DNA of 64,000 bases from Mesocentrotus franciscanus (GCA_037976565.1 CP137666.1:55918740-55982739), one strand, 5' to 3'; counted from the stretch's first letter, positions 14,501 to 29,308 are shown. Numbers and translations: made by a program. The notes: a model not told the origin generated them from the letters alone.

Positions 14501-17500
14501 AGACCCGATTACGCATATTTTCAAACAGGATCCAAATGTTACCAAAAAAATGAAGCTTCGTATCAAGCAGAAAATACGCATACTGGACATATAAATGGCT
14601 CCACTGTGACTATCCAAGTTGTATTTAGCTTTTACACTACGAATGAGTTCATAATTTGTTACACGATCATATTCAAACATGGTCAGACAAGAAAATGATC
14701 GCTATACTACGATTAATGACGTGTATGGTGCTTAATTACCGTATCACTTGACCAGTATCGTCTGTATAACCCATCAATGATGGATGAATCACTGGTACAC
14801 CCCTCCCTCGCTCTCTTTCTCTCTCTCTCTCCATCTCTCTCTCCCCTCCCCATCCCTTCTCTCTCCCTCTCTTTCACTTTCACCTCCTTTTTTTTTTCTC
14901 TCTCTCTCTCTCTCTCTCACTGTCACACATTCTCTCTCTTTTCCTTTATCTTATTACTACCCTTTCCTAATATCAAAATTTGTTTCTCTATTTTATTTTG
15001 CTCTCTTTGTATACTTCTCCAATTATTTATTATTATCATCATTATTACTTTTATTATTGCAATTGCTATTATTATTTTTTTAATTATTTATTATTATTTT
15101 TATTATCATTATCATTATTATATTATTGTTGTTGTTGTTTTTGTTGTTATTATTATTTTCATGATAATTATTATTATTTTTATTGATATTATTTTTATTA
15201 TTAGGCCTATTATAATAATAATTATTATTATCATTATTAATATTAATATTATCATTATTATCATTATTATTATTATTATTATTATTGTTGTTGTTGTTGT
15301 TGTTGCTAATATCATTTTATTTTTCTATGTAAGAATAAGTTTTCGCTCCTAATTCAGCCAAGTTCGATGTCTTACATTAAATTCATGACCTGAATATACT
15401 TCTTCGCATATTATGGCAATACTTTGATATCTACTGTAGATAACAATTTGATGATGCCAACATCACTAAATCCATTTGCTGGCGAAACTACATATAAAAG
15501 TACATATACACAGTGGTCTATAGAAGAAAATAAAGTTTATTATACAACACCTACGTAGATCCTTGTCATTTGATTGGAGGATTGTTGGTCACATGATATT
15601 CAATAAATATTATATACCTCACTTAAGAAATCCAGCCATCTGATTGGTCGAAATTGCAGTCATTGTTTTAACTATTCCCGAAAAATGCCAAAGCCATGTA
15701 ATAGTTAAAAAAAATAGTTAAAAAATCCCGGCAAAATTCCAATTACCGGGAAATTGGTTCAGTCTTGCTGAAATACCCATTGGTTTACGTGTTAAAAACT
15801 GGTTTGAGCGAGCGCGGACACCATAAGTGTGCGAATAATCGGTCGCTAGCTTAATTTATCAATTTTTAATACATCGTAGCGCAGACGACCGTACGGCAAT
15901 CTCGATCGTACTGAATTCCAAACAAGGCAAAAATGGCTGAAGAAACTCTCCCAAGATTTCAACTTCTTAATGATGATCAAATGCAAGACTTGATTAATTC
16001 TGCTGACAGCAAGCACACCAATGTAAGGTCTAATAATAGTCAAATCCAGTCAGTGGAGTCCCACACATTAATTGTTGTGTACTAGAGGGGTCTAGAGATC
16101 TACTGTCATTGACATTGTACTGAGTGAGTATTAAACATTACCGCACCGCGGTAGACGTAGTCTAGACTACTTTACTTGGATGTAGAGACGTAAAGCTTGT
16201 AGCTTATTTGCCCCTCGTCACGTTGGGTAGTCTCTGATAGGGTGAAAACTTGAGTGGATGTGTTTTCCAGTGCCTCTCAACAACAGATTTGAATATATTA
16301 TTAGATCTAACACTAACTAGATTCTATGTATTTCTGCTCTTCCTGTTCTACCAGTTGATTGGTAAGTTGACTATTTTTCGGCATATAAAAGTATTAATGA
16401 CTGCTTTAATATTCGAGAAATAGTTGTTTTTATACGCTCTCGGGAAGGTTGCAATTGGGCTATTGCCCTCGGCACGCCTCGGGCAATAGCACAATTGTAA
16501 CCTTCCCTTGAGCGTGTAAAAACAACTATTTCTCTCAAAGCAGTCATTAATACTATACTATTGCACGACCGTGCATTTTTGGTTATATTCGCCGTGCATT
16601 TTTGGTTATATGCAGACTTCGACGCGTACGTACCTCTCTGCCCTGCACGTATCCCATTGTTATTAGATGCGCGCATCTGACGCGGAGGCAATCTGAATGT
16701 AATCGAGAAGGCCTGACTCCAACTTTAATTTATCTTTAATATAAGGAGCAAAGCATAATTTGTTGAAAGATGTTGTATAAAACAAATAATGAATGTTTTC
16801 ATTCGTTCAATAGTGCAAATATTTTCATTCGTTGAAAGATTAACGTTAATTCTATTCAACTCGGCTGACGCCTCGTTGAATAGAACGTTAATCTTTCAAC
16901 TCATGAAAATATTCGCACTATTGAACTCATAAGCATTCATTATTTGTATACTAATTCACCTCCCGGCATCCCAACCCCGAAGATAGGGACTGGAAACCGA
17001 CTTTTCGTGGAAAACTCGACCGCTTTCGAATGAAATTTTAGACGGTCGCCAATATTGTTTCAAAACTTTGCAAAACTGGTAGACTTTCCTTTAATTTAGC
17101 GTGGTCTTCTGTAATGGGGTGGGGGTGCAATGGTGATAGGTAGGTCTAGCTCTTTATCCAGCCATGATAGATGATGCATGTGCGTCTTTATCAAGGTTGT
17201 GGCCTTGAATATGTTCCTGAAAATGCAATATTTCTTCGATAATCCTTCTAACCTTCCAGACGAGGAACATAAGCTGCTTAAAATTGATCGCCAGACAGGA
17301 AAGTGGGCCGCAAAATGGGTAATGGTGTCATATTCTGTTTCTCGCTTATTGTAGAATGGGTGAGGATGGGGCCATAACCATTTTGCCTAGAAGTGTAACA
17401 ATGTTTATTGAAGACATAATTGTTTGTGGTAGGTATGAGAAAGGGGCAAGTATATTTGTTATGATATTCTCGAGCGTGTGAAAGATATTTCGTTTTTAAG

Positions 17501-18017
17501 GCTTACACCCTAAATCGGGAGCTTTACCATATAGGTCTACACGCACATCTCGAACCTACCCTTCTCAAATAGCTAGGACAGAACATTTATCATCATTGGT
17601 ATATCTTCGAAAGTACATATCACACTTTTCCACTTTCTTCACTCGCGGCTTCACTTTAATATATAAAGGGCATCGATGTCTATCTCATTCCCTCGCGTTT
17701 AGACAATTATTATCAAATCGGTTCACAGTAATGTTTTCCAGTCCAGTAGTGTCAATAAGATGGGGGAAACGAATCCTATTAATCTTATCGGATCCTTTCG
17801 GATTTTGAATATTGAATGCGGTATATAATAATATATTTATCATGTGAAAAAATGGAAAGGGGTAATTGAAGATCTTTATTTAACATACGCTTTAGAAAAT
17901 GTAACAATCCGACTAACGATAAGAGAGAGAGTGTGATGGAGATGGATAGAAACGGAGGTAGAGAAAGGGAGAAAGAGAGGGGAGAGGAATAGAGGGTGGG
18001 AGAGAGAGAGGGAGTGT

Positions 18018-18050
<33 letters not shown>

Positions 18051-19697
18051 GGGTGGGGTAGAGACGGGGAAGGTGAGACATAAGATTATTCCACCCCAGA
18101 CTCTGACTACCATGAGCACAAGTCATTACTACCGTACAGCACATCAATTTCACCAACAAACCCCTTTCCTTCCTTGCACAGCGTCTAAACTGCTAAACAT
18201 TGCTTCTAGTCAGTCAGGGAAGTTCGATACTGTAAATGTAAATGCATCCTATAACCTACGTTTTGTTTTCGAATGCCCTCCCCTCTCCTTTTTACTGAAA
18301 TCTGGACACCCCTCTGACTACCATGATCACTCTACTACCACACATCTACCTTTTCAATGTCACCAATAAATCCCTTCCCTCCCATAAACATTGCCCCTAG
18401 CAGCTAAGCCTATTCGATCCTGTGATGTAAATGCATCCTATTACCCGGATGCTTTAGGGGTCACTTATTCGTAATTGGATAGTTCAAGTTTCATCACTGT
18501 CTCTGATTATTCTGTTACGAGCTAGTAACTCATCCCAATTTCTCTCTCTGTATATCTCTGTTTTGATCTCATTCCCTTTCACTCGCCTTCCATCTTTGTA
18601 TTTGTTTACTGGACTACTCTTTCTAACACTATAATTTAATTTATTTGGTTCCCTTCGTTTCCATCTTCGTCTCTATATACATGTAAACCCCAAATTGATA
18701 CCATTCACTTGCTAGCTCGATATCTCACGATTTTGGTTTCTGCACTATAACTTCTATGATACCTTTCGAATATATTTGTTTTTCACTGCATGCACTATAA
18801 AAATACAATTTTTAAGTTTGTGTTTATATTCAATAAAGGCATGAAAGCTAGTGATTGAATGAGCTTGTTATGATATAGAGCTCATCAAAGACAATCTGAA
18901 AATATGATATTTAGGTCTGAAAAAAAAAATAATATATTGATGAAAATAGCAGAGTTATGGTGCTATATGCATAAAGAACTTTGCAGGTCTTTTATCAGTA
19001 TTCTTTTTTACCGAATCATTAAGATGTAATCATTTTACGATGATAGTATCAATTCACCACAGTTTTGTTCTTTAAAATAAGCTCTTCTTTTAAACCACAC
19101 GCGCTACTCCACGCATTTTCTGAAATCGATAGATCGGGCGCTCTTTTAGGCTTCTCCTATGTCTCAATCAATTTCGCAATCGTTCCATATCTCACTTTGG
19201 GAAATCCAGCCACACCATTATTTCGCGATCGCTTTGAAAGTGGATAGAAAGTGGATGAAAATGCTCCTCACTTAGCGTCAGGAAATGACACCTGAAGCAA
19301 TGTTCTATCAAATGAAAAACACTGGTTTTCCACTGGATAGGGATGTTTTATAGGACTCCCAAGAGAACCATATACTCTCCTGGGCATACTGGGTGGGAGT
19401 AGGACAAGTCCGCAAGGGCAGTAACTGAATTACCTCGATTTTTGTTTTTATATTTTTGCGTGTAGTGGATTATTTTCATGTTTTCATTGTTATAATCCCT
19501 TTGGGGTCAGATAGGCTAATACACTTGTTATATGCAATTGATAAACACCATTTATTTCTCATGAAATATTATGTGAAAGATACAAATATCTCGGTAAAGG
19601 AAATTACTCATTATTTGCATATTTGTTTGGTTTCTACTTGCATTGAGAAGAGAGAAAATAAAGAGGGAGAATGTTAGAGATAGATAGATAAATATAA

Positions 19698-19744
<47 letters not shown>

Positions 19745-22700
19745 GGGAGAGAGAGAGAACGAGTGAGAGAGAGAGCAAAGCAGCGATATTGATCTTATTC
19801 TCCTGAATTTCTCATAACAGGCAATGAAGTTAAAGAAAGACTATGATCTGTTATTTTGTCATGAAAATATTTGTTGCATAATTATTGAGATTAGAATGAC
19901 CTTTCAAAAGAGTTCCACATATTTTCCAACGTGCAATTACCAACAGAGAAAGTACATCATTCTTTAACGTTCCATTAAAAAAAACAAATTTTGTACTTAT
20001 TTGTACTTATCAAATAAAGAGAGCAATTGGATTTGTTCGAGTGCTTTTCTAACATGAATAACCGACATTATCTTTACTACAAATGGTTGGATGATGGTAT
20101 GTCAATAATTGTACATGGCGCAGTTGAGTCTCAGACTTAATCAAACTTCGGTTTTCGTCCTAATATTAGGAATGTTATATACATGTATATACTTTTGGTA
20201 ATAGTTGAATGAGATTTAATACTGTGCGTTCTATATCATAAACAACATTACTATTATTCAAAAGGTATAGAGTGAGACACAGAGAAAGAGAGAAAGACAG
20301 AGAAAGAGAGAAAGAGGAGAGAAGGAGAAAGAGAGGGGGCGAGAAAGAAAATGAAACAGAGAGAGGTAGGGAGGGGGAGGGTGACAGAGAGAGAGAGAGA
20401 GAGGGGGGAGAGAGAGAGGGAGGGGGGCGGGGAGTAGATGTCCTTGAATACTATAACTATCATCAAAAGTTCTATAAATTGGATCACTAGATTGCTTCCA
20501 TTAGAATTAAAGGCACGAATTTGCCCGATTAATACCAATCCACGACTCTGACTGGGCTGAAAGAGCAGAGGCGAATGCCCTATACAATCAACCGCAATGA
20601 AATTGGACGTACACGTCCATATAATTATAGAAGCATCCATCCTACCAAATCCAAGCAACATGAAGCAGTTGGATTCCCTTTGCTTTATCCGTTGTTTCAG
20701 TTTTTAACATGATCTGTAGTCCCTTTGAGCTTTTCTTTTTTTTCTGCTTTCTGTCTATCTTCTTTTCTCCAGTCTCCTTTTGAGCTGTCATTTTCCCTCC
20801 AAAACAATGTTTATAAGCTTTCATGCACGTCAATATCTTGACTCTGTATGGCGCAATGTCGGGAGGGTGTGGCGGAAAAAAAAATCTGCAGTGAACACGA
20901 TCGTAATTACTTTCGAAAAATCAACCTAAGACAATTTTAATAGCCTTGAGCGCCATTGAAAATTAATGTGCGAACATGACAATGACGTATTACGTAATCC
21001 GAACATGATGGGATGTACAACGGGGTACTGAAATTGCCTTTGTACACGTTGAGTTGATTTTTAAAAAATAGTTTCGATCGAGCTATATAGAGATGAAACA
21101 AAGTAAGAGGTGCAGTTATTGTACCTCTGTACCTCCTTACCTCTGTACATCGACTGAAGAGTTTGTATTTTCTTTATTTCCATAGTAAAGATTACAAACG
21201 CGAACATACTGAGTATGAAATTATGTAGGCATTATTGAATAAACATATTTAGTTTTTACTTTTTATCAAGTCAATATGAATATAAAATTACTTATAAACT
21301 TACTGTTTTGGCTATGTAACAGATTCGTAATTAATATGCGAAGTGGCATCAATTGAATATTTCCAACCAAAGGTGATATATCAAGATGTTTGTTCATTGT
21401 TCTCTTCCCAATTCCACCTCATATCGTTTGTTCCAATTTGCTTCAGTACAGCTGCTATAGCCGTAAACAATGCATTCACGAGACTCAACTGCAGATAAAA
21501 AAAGATAAAAAAAGATGTACTTTAGGAGTACACGAAACTAGATCCAATCTAAGGAAAATTGAAATTGTTCATTAGTGTAACTGTGGGCAGCTGGGAAACA
21601 AGACCATCAAAAGAACATTTCTGATTTGTATCCAAATCCTAAGATACTCTCGAGACGCCATTTGGGTATAGCATATGGAGAGTCCATGGATATAGTAACG
21701 TCAGTTTCAGTTCATTTGCAGATATGACATTGAGAACCATCAGCGGAAAAGGGAGACGTATAGCTTTTTATTCTGTGATGCACTTTCGAAATGGTCAATA
21801 TATTTGGACGGCGATTTCAGTTATTTTTATAACAATGCGTTGTTCATCTTTCTTTGAAACAAATTACCGAAATACGATCAATTTAAAAATTCTTGGTCCA
21901 TACCTTCACTTTCAAATATTGAGGAATTATTTCGACGGGTTGAATAAAAAATGCTCCAATTCTAAAAATGCTTTTGCAGACAATGTCATCGAAACTGGTG
22001 TATTGGATAATTTTAAAGCAATTATTCAATCTTTGGAAGAAAATTGGAAAAAAACTTGACCAGATGCTTCACATTATCTCGATTTTGGATGCATCATTAC
22101 CGTTTTGCGAATTCCCCAATCAATAAAGCAACGACTGACGTCAATTTCTCTTTTATTCAAGATTTTATGACAAATTCGTTAAAAAAAATTAAGAAATAAA
22201 CTCAAGGGCAATTTCAGTGCCGTATTGTATATCCCATTTAGGAACGACGCTCCCACTTTGAAATACGTCATTGTGATGTTCTCACATTTCCTGGAGAAGG
22301 TTTTTTAAATTGTCTTAGATTGATATTTTGAAAGTCTTTGCAAACGTGTGCTATGGATGCATTATCTCATTTTATCATGAAGAATAAAATATAATTATCC
22401 CCAGGATACTGTCAAGATCTGAATCATAGACATTAGGGCAACAAGTCTTTCCGTTGGTTACTTTTCAAATGATCTTTATTCGTTTTTCTACCAGTTGCTT
22501 CCAACATGGACCATGCCATTGATAATATACCTCTTTGTAGGACCATCCTTCTTCTCTACTTTATCTTGATATAGATATCGCTGCTTCATTCATTCATGGA
22601 CGTTCAATCTTTGTCAATTCCCTCGCCAGGAGTTACGATTTATTCCGCCTAAGAACTATAATTTACCCTCTATTCGATGGATCATGGTTTTTAATTGAGA

Positions 22701-25700
22701 CCAGATTTATTGGGAGCACGATTGAAAACTGAGAGGAAATCTCGGTCATATTGAACGTCGGTAATTAATCCAATGGTTCTAATAGAGCCACGAGAATAAA
22801 TTATTGTAGAGCTCTGGCACCGGCCCCGGCCGTTCTAGTTTGTCATATCCTATTACCTCATATGGGACATTTGTAAATTTGCTGCCATCGATGGTTTGAT
22901 GGATTGTTTCCAAACTTAGACTAACTCGATGACGACACTGACTGCCCAGATGTTAAAATAGCACCGTTTAAAGACTAATAGGGGGGGGGGGTCAGGGCCA
23001 AACTGGGATTGTAAATCGACCTGGAAATTTTGGCGCGCCCGGCCCTCTTTCTCTTTCTTAACCGGTCCTCTAATCACAAATCTCCCGGCAGTGAAGGGAA
23101 GGGCACTGGTGTCATGGGGGGCGCACCGGAAATATTCGGTGGATGTTATGCGAGAAAACAAGGTCATAGGATGAGGGGAGGATGTGGGAGGGATCAAACC
23201 CATAGGATGAGGTGAGGATGTGGGAGGGATCAAACCCATTCACGTTGCCTCTCCCTCCCTCTCTCTCACCCCCTCCCCCTCTCTCTCTCTCTCTTTCTCC
23301 TCCTCACACCACTCTCTCTCTCTCTCTTTCTCTTTCTCTCTTTCTATTATGTTTCTCTTTTTTCTTCGTCTTTCGATTGGGGCATTTGCTTATAGTGCCA
23401 TCAGTAGCTACGCCTCTGTCTACCGGCCCTTAAGCAAAATGGAATGAAGAAAAAAACAATTTGTCTATCCGTCTCTGCTAAGGTTAATGGCGAAAAAGAA
23501 GAAGGAAGATTGGAGGAGAATAAATTGAGTCGGGAATCTTGAAGTAGCATTGAGTATATTAGGCCAGGAGGAGGCGCTATTATAAGTGGAAAAGAGGATG
23601 TGAATACATAGGGATGAATTTGTTGCAGATAAATCAGTGGACACCATTGGAATTGCCAATATGTGTTTTTGTATGCTTCTCCTTGTAATCGTTAGTTTAT
23701 CTGAATATAGTCAGTGACGATATAGAGATATCGACTGCTACGAGAGGACTGGCTGTTTTTATACGCTCAAGGGGAAGTTGCATGCTGCTATCACCCCGAG
23801 GCGCGCCTGGGTGGGCGGCGCGCGAGCCAGTATAGAACCAGCCAGTCCTCGAATATTAAAGCAGTCGATATCTCTTTTATATACCGAATTGACACAAAAT
23901 AATTCTTACCTTATCCTTTTCTTGAGTAAAGATTGGTTAAAACATCACAGAAAATCTGAGACAATCTGTCTTCGCTGGAAAAATGACTGAAAGTTTCAAT
24001 AATTTGGGAATCGCAGACAAAAAGCACTGTAGGGTGTCCGCGCTCGCACAAAGACAATTTTAACACGTAAGCCAATGGGATCGCAGTATGAGGGCACTTT
24101 TCAAAAGACTATTGACTGGTAGGCGGGTATGAGGGCACTTTTTAAAAGACTATTGACTGGTAGGCGGGGCATGGCTAAAATAACGACTCCAATTTAGACC
24201 AATCAGATGGCTAGATTTCTAAAGTGAGGTATGTAATAAACACTAATCTATTTTGACTTCACGGAGTTGAAAATAGTTAAGGGTGCTCTTCGAAGAAAAA
24301 ACAATCGTTTGACCAATGAAGTGGGTTTTTTTATGAATACGAATTTCTCTTCGACAGATATAGTAGAGATTATCAAAAATATCAAAATACCCACCAGGAG
24401 AGTATCAGCATCGTATTTAGATTCTTAATTGATCGCACGCTCCTTAAGATTGATCCTAATCATATCACTGATATTCATGCTAATAAATTACGTATCACCA
24501 TTTTACGAAGTAATACTCCCACGTGCGTCTATTAAAAAGACATACCAAAGAATTCTCAGACATAATAATTGATGTTCCGCTGATCTGTTTAAATCACAGC
24601 AGCCATATCAGGTTAATATTCAGATTTTTACTACCTTTCGAATACGTGTTCGAAATTTGATATGCTCGACTCACTCGTCTAGCTATCTCTTGATTCATAG
24701 CTCTTTATTAGAGGATGTTGTCGTACTGAAGTGAATTTATTAGCATTAGAAGGCAGGGCCGTCACTCGAGCATAGGCACTTCCATTACGGGCATCCTCAT
24801 AATTTATTGAAGGCAAAAAATGGCAATCGAACCCTTTCTCGTGGTAAAAAGAATGGTCGGCGACCCCTTCATTTTGGAGACTCTGGAGGACTAACAGAGA
24901 TTTTAAGGGTGAAAAGAAGTCTTGGAATATTATAATGAATAAATTGTTCAGGTCCCCCTTTTGGACGATCCTGTATATGCACTATGTCTTGACTAGGGAG
25001 GTAGAATAATGTGACCTCTCCGCATTCGAAATTAATGTTGGCAAACCCATAAACTGTTTATAACGAGAATGAAAATACGGAGGAATGAAGAAAGAATATG
25101 GAATACATAGTCTCTCCGACGGAAGTGGGATCAAGGGAAAATTGGTTGAAAATAATCCAATTTTCGATTTCAGACGCGAGGACAAAATGAAAGCAAAAAC
25201 CCAATAAGGCTCGAAATCGTGTTTCATCGGGGAAGAGGAGCTGGAGTTAAGTGGAATAGTCAGTCTCGCCAGTAAGGGGGAAGGCTCAAAATCACGAAAT
25301 AGGTAACGGACAATCGTGATGATATTGTCACTCCCCAAATATAAGGGTATAGCGAACCCCTGACTGCAGGGAATAACCAAGTCGAAATAGTTTTATATAA
25401 AATGTGTAAGAAAACGTATACCCTACGATTATGCCTTTTCCTCCATACGACCTTATAAGGGCGATCTGTGGCATTGCCGTTCATAAAATTAGAAGCTCTT
25501 CCCCGCCCAAAATGTTCAGTTGATTAGATTCTAAATTGATGATCACTCTATATTGATTAGTGATTGACAGGAGGCAAATTTTGACTGAGTTGGAGGGTCT
25601 CAAAAACAAAGAAAGCGCATTCATCTATTCCTGCGTGACTGAGTTTGAAAAGCTGGTCTGATCGAGAGCCGTCATATTTAATTCAGCTTCACCAACTCCA

Positions 25701-28700
25701 TGTCTATTTGTCTGTCTCTATAGTGCAATTGGCATGAATGCCATGGTATTTATAGCTGAACAGGTATTGTGTGGAATGAAAGCCAACTATAAATGGAGAA
25801 GTTTGATCAAAAATGTAATGAAGCAACGATGAAAAACAATCTGTTTAATAGATAACGATGTCTTTTTGTTTCTATTCTTTGATCGCACAATTTAGTTCCC
25901 CCTTTTTCAATATGTTTATAAGGTTATGTACCTGCAATGTATTCCGTTGGTGGATACCTACATAAAGTTCCCCAAATGTCTTGTTTCATGCCTTCTGTTT
26001 GTACATCACCCTTGGCCTCACTGCGACCGAGTAGATTTTTAACAAATATTTGAAGGTGCTATCAGATAATCATTACTTTAAATGATATCCTTACGAACTG
26101 ATTTGTTTTTGCTTGCAAAATTGTCTAGGTGAGGGCGAATTTACCCATTTGCGCGAACATACGTTAGTAGCAACCCATATTATCGACTACGTGGTTTTCA
26201 CAACTTTTGATTTTACGAATTATTGTCTGAGGTAATGGACACCATTTCAGTATTTTCCTGTCTAACAAAGTTTGCATTCAAAATGTTGAATAGTGTAAAT
26301 GGACCTATAAGTAAAACAACATATCTGTTGATCACGGAGGTCCCCGGGATTCGATTTTTTTTTAAGGCGCCATACTTCAGCTTTAAAAAAAGAATATATT
26401 TCTTTATTATGCGAAAAACGTAACAATGTTTTGTCTTTACCTGTTTTTCCAGGTTCTGTCCCAGTGTTTTGCTATTTCTCGTCGCCACTGTTCCGTCCCT
26501 CTGGCTACTTGAGATGACACTCCTCAACGATAGAATGGAATATGCCGAGATGCATGGAGGAGACTGTGTGTCATTGGAGGAAGTTGAAACGAACAACACC
26601 CAGTTGGTGGCCAAAATATCTGGGGTAAGATTGATACGTAAACGAAATCTTAAATGTTTCTCGTCTTTTCTTGACTTAAAGGGATCCGGTAACTTTGTCT
26701 CAGATTCTGAAACAAAATTCTGGATTTAGCTCATGATGCAATGATAATCATAAACCTTTAGGTCAGTCAGGAACCCCATGACTTTTACAAGCTGATCGCC
26801 TGTCTGATTATCAAGATATTTATGATTGGAATTACAAATTTTGAAAACCGTTCGCCTGATGGTTTTCATAACACTATAGTCTATTAGGAAAACGAGTATG
26901 GTAAAACCGGTCAATCAAAGATTTTTACTTTTTGAGGCACTTCTTGATCATTTTGAAGCGCAATTTTTTTAGGGCTTCATTATTACACCATATCACAGAC
27001 ACTAATAACATGTAGGGCCGTGTATCTCAGATTTAACACTGTTAAACGATCCCTTTAAAATATAAATTGAGTTCTGGTTATGCGATTGTGTTGTGAAAGA
27101 AACCCGGAAGTAATTGGAGAAAATTGATTATACTGTACATGCATTAGGATTGCTGTACATTATGAGGTTTAGGAATCATAAAATCCTAAAACATATATTA
27201 ACTCAGTTTTGCTCAAAGTCACATGCACTGCATACAGAAATGTGGGACAACACACACATGTGGCATGAAAGTTTGGTCCGAAAATTTCGGCTAAATTTCA
27301 TCATAATTTTATTTCGACTATGAAATCATATGAAGAGGAATCATTTTTCAGTGTACATTAAGATATTTGTTTCCAAAGTGACATAAAAAGAACGATAAAG
27401 CTCACATTTTTATTTTTTATTTATTATTTTCCATTCTAACCAGAGCCAGGCGCGGTTCTGGAGGAATAATTTTGAGGGGTGGGGTCTCAGGGGGGTTCGT
27501 GCTTCCTCGCTTAAATTCATTTATAATCAAGAAAATGGGGGGGGGGCTTGCAGCTGTCTATAAATTAAACCTCTCTTTAAGTTAGGCGAACCTGACGAGA
27601 TCATTCAACTTGACGTTTTCTCGACCCACGGATCTTAACGAGGAAACCATCTATTCTATAAGTGCTCACTTTCCTTTTTGATGAGCAGTTTTAATAATGT
27701 ACTTTTAAGACTCTTATCTTCTTTTATTTGTTCAGAAAGCGTAGAAATAAATTTGCTGTATTTTTTATGAAATTATCTGACAATTTACGTTTATCTATAA
27801 TTGGTTCAATATTTTATTCACTCATTGCTCCATGATTGAAAGCGTGGCATTCCCAGTCTTTTGTTGAAATGCAAGAGTTGTACCAAATCAAAACCTATAT
27901 TCTGATAAATAACATGTAACCACACTATACACTCTTGCCATGCTTATGGGGATTGTGTTAATACAGTAGAGCCCAAATTTTATTTCACATTAGCATGTAA
28001 TTGACCTATCGTTCACGAAATCCTGTATGATTTTAAACACTGCAAATGAAATTTCTCATTGTCATATTGGATCCTTTCATTAATTTTCTCTTCAATATAC
28101 AGGTGACCTTACCGCTTATTCTGACCACACAGAGCTGGTCTATCGCTCTCCAACAAGCCCTCCTCTTCGTTCTGATCCTAGGACGATGGCTGCTACCCAA
28201 GGGCGAGCTCACCCGGGACCAACTCTCACAACTTCTGCTGGTGTACATCGGTATTGCAGCTGATATTCTAGAATTCGTGACGGAGAACCTGAAACTTGAA
28301 CAGGTTAAGACAAAAATGATAAATTCTTTTGAATTATGATGACATAATTTGGGTCATTCAGGTTTTTATACTCTAAGGACCCAATAGTTACATTAAACCT
28401 AATTATATTACACGAACACTATCCAGTTTTAACGTACGACCAGTTTCACATGGGACCCATTTTTACATATTTTACATTTTCCCAGGGGGCGGGAGCTGTA
28501 CCCTCTTGCCCGAAGAACAACTTTTCATTTATTAAATTATGCATGGGAGCGATGCGAGCGATGGGAGCGATGCAAACGAGCAAAAAGGAATCTTTAGGCC
28601 TCCTAAGATTACTTTTTTTTGTCATCAAAATACACCAGATAAGATTACAAATCAGAGAGTTGCATGGGCACCTCGCTGACCCAATATAAAATGAAGATTG

Positions 28701-29270
28701 CCCGAATATTGGTACAGCACCCCTCCCCTCCACCTCGTAGCCTATTATGGGATACTGGTGCCTGGAATGAAACGGAGAATATAAAAGCCCATTATGTGTG
28801 TCCCCAAACGCCCTATCGCCGCCCTTGAAAATTTTCATCACCTAATATGGCTCTCACCTTGGCAAATCAGCTGTAGAAATTAGAACTTTCTCGTACATAC
28901 ATGAAATCAAATTTCTAAAAATGTTTAATAATGCATATCTTAAATGCCTCCGTTCATTCTGAATTCGGTAGGCACGCAGCACTAATTGATGCTGTCATTA
29001 TAGAATGGAAGCGAGCATTCTAACGCCGCCTCATGCAGTCACCCCTCACATCAATGATCAGCTTTCATAATCCTGTAATGTACTTGTATAATTTGTCCCT
29101 CCCAGTGCCTTGTTCCGAAGATTATTTTTTTTATCAGGGGAATGTTCAAATGGGGGTCAATTATTTTCATTTAGGCTGGTAATGAACATCTCGACCGCAA
29201 TTACATGAGATTTTCATTAAGTGGGTTATCCAAAGATGGGAAAAGCGTTTCCGGTGACCAGGGTGATCAT

Positions 29271-29308
<38 letters not shown>

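Larger units (their letters stand above)
15590..16560 (+). mobile_element. Transposon-like unit with first exon and stem-loop (copy 1)
   Basis: 15600-15835 matches, in inverted orientation, the segment 24235-24035: TACCTCACTT, CCATCTGATTGGTC, CCATTGG..TACGTGTTAAAA and GAGCGAGCGCGGACACC all recur. Downstream are an intact exon-like ORF (15933-16022) and a fold-back (16390-16554) whose arm sequence also recurs near 23724-23874. The same order in both copies indicates one element family. Boundaries and any target duplication could not be fixed. Confidence 0.65.
1180..26452 (+). other. TMEM26-like intron 1 (about 25 kb)
   Basis: A single GT-AG intron of 25,273 bases, about three quarters of the gene span. 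It contains tandem repeats, microsatellites, MITEs and two fold-back elements, listed separately. Stretches not listed separately (for example 2300-3240, 9430-12050, 12240-13790, 24270-26450) show only AT-rich unique-looking sequence with short open frames that I could not link to any protein. Confidence 0.85.

Noticed and set aside
14777..15352. 191-residue Ser/Leu then Ile/Val-rich frame
   Set aside because: Translation of CT and ATT repeats.
21724..22059. 111-residue open frame
   Set aside because: AT-driven composition, no motif and no splice or promoter context; single frames of this size occur by chance in a 25 kb AT-rich intron.
24982..25380. 132-residue minus-strand frame
   Set aside because: Somewhat protein-like composition but no motif or splice sites I can defend.
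26213..26614. 133-residue minus-strand frame
   Set aside because: It is the antisense shadow of TMEM26 exon 2.
28446..28841. 131-residue minus-strand frame with overlapping + frame
   Set aside because: Lies in GC-richer repeat-like intron sequence; both strands open, no family resemblance.
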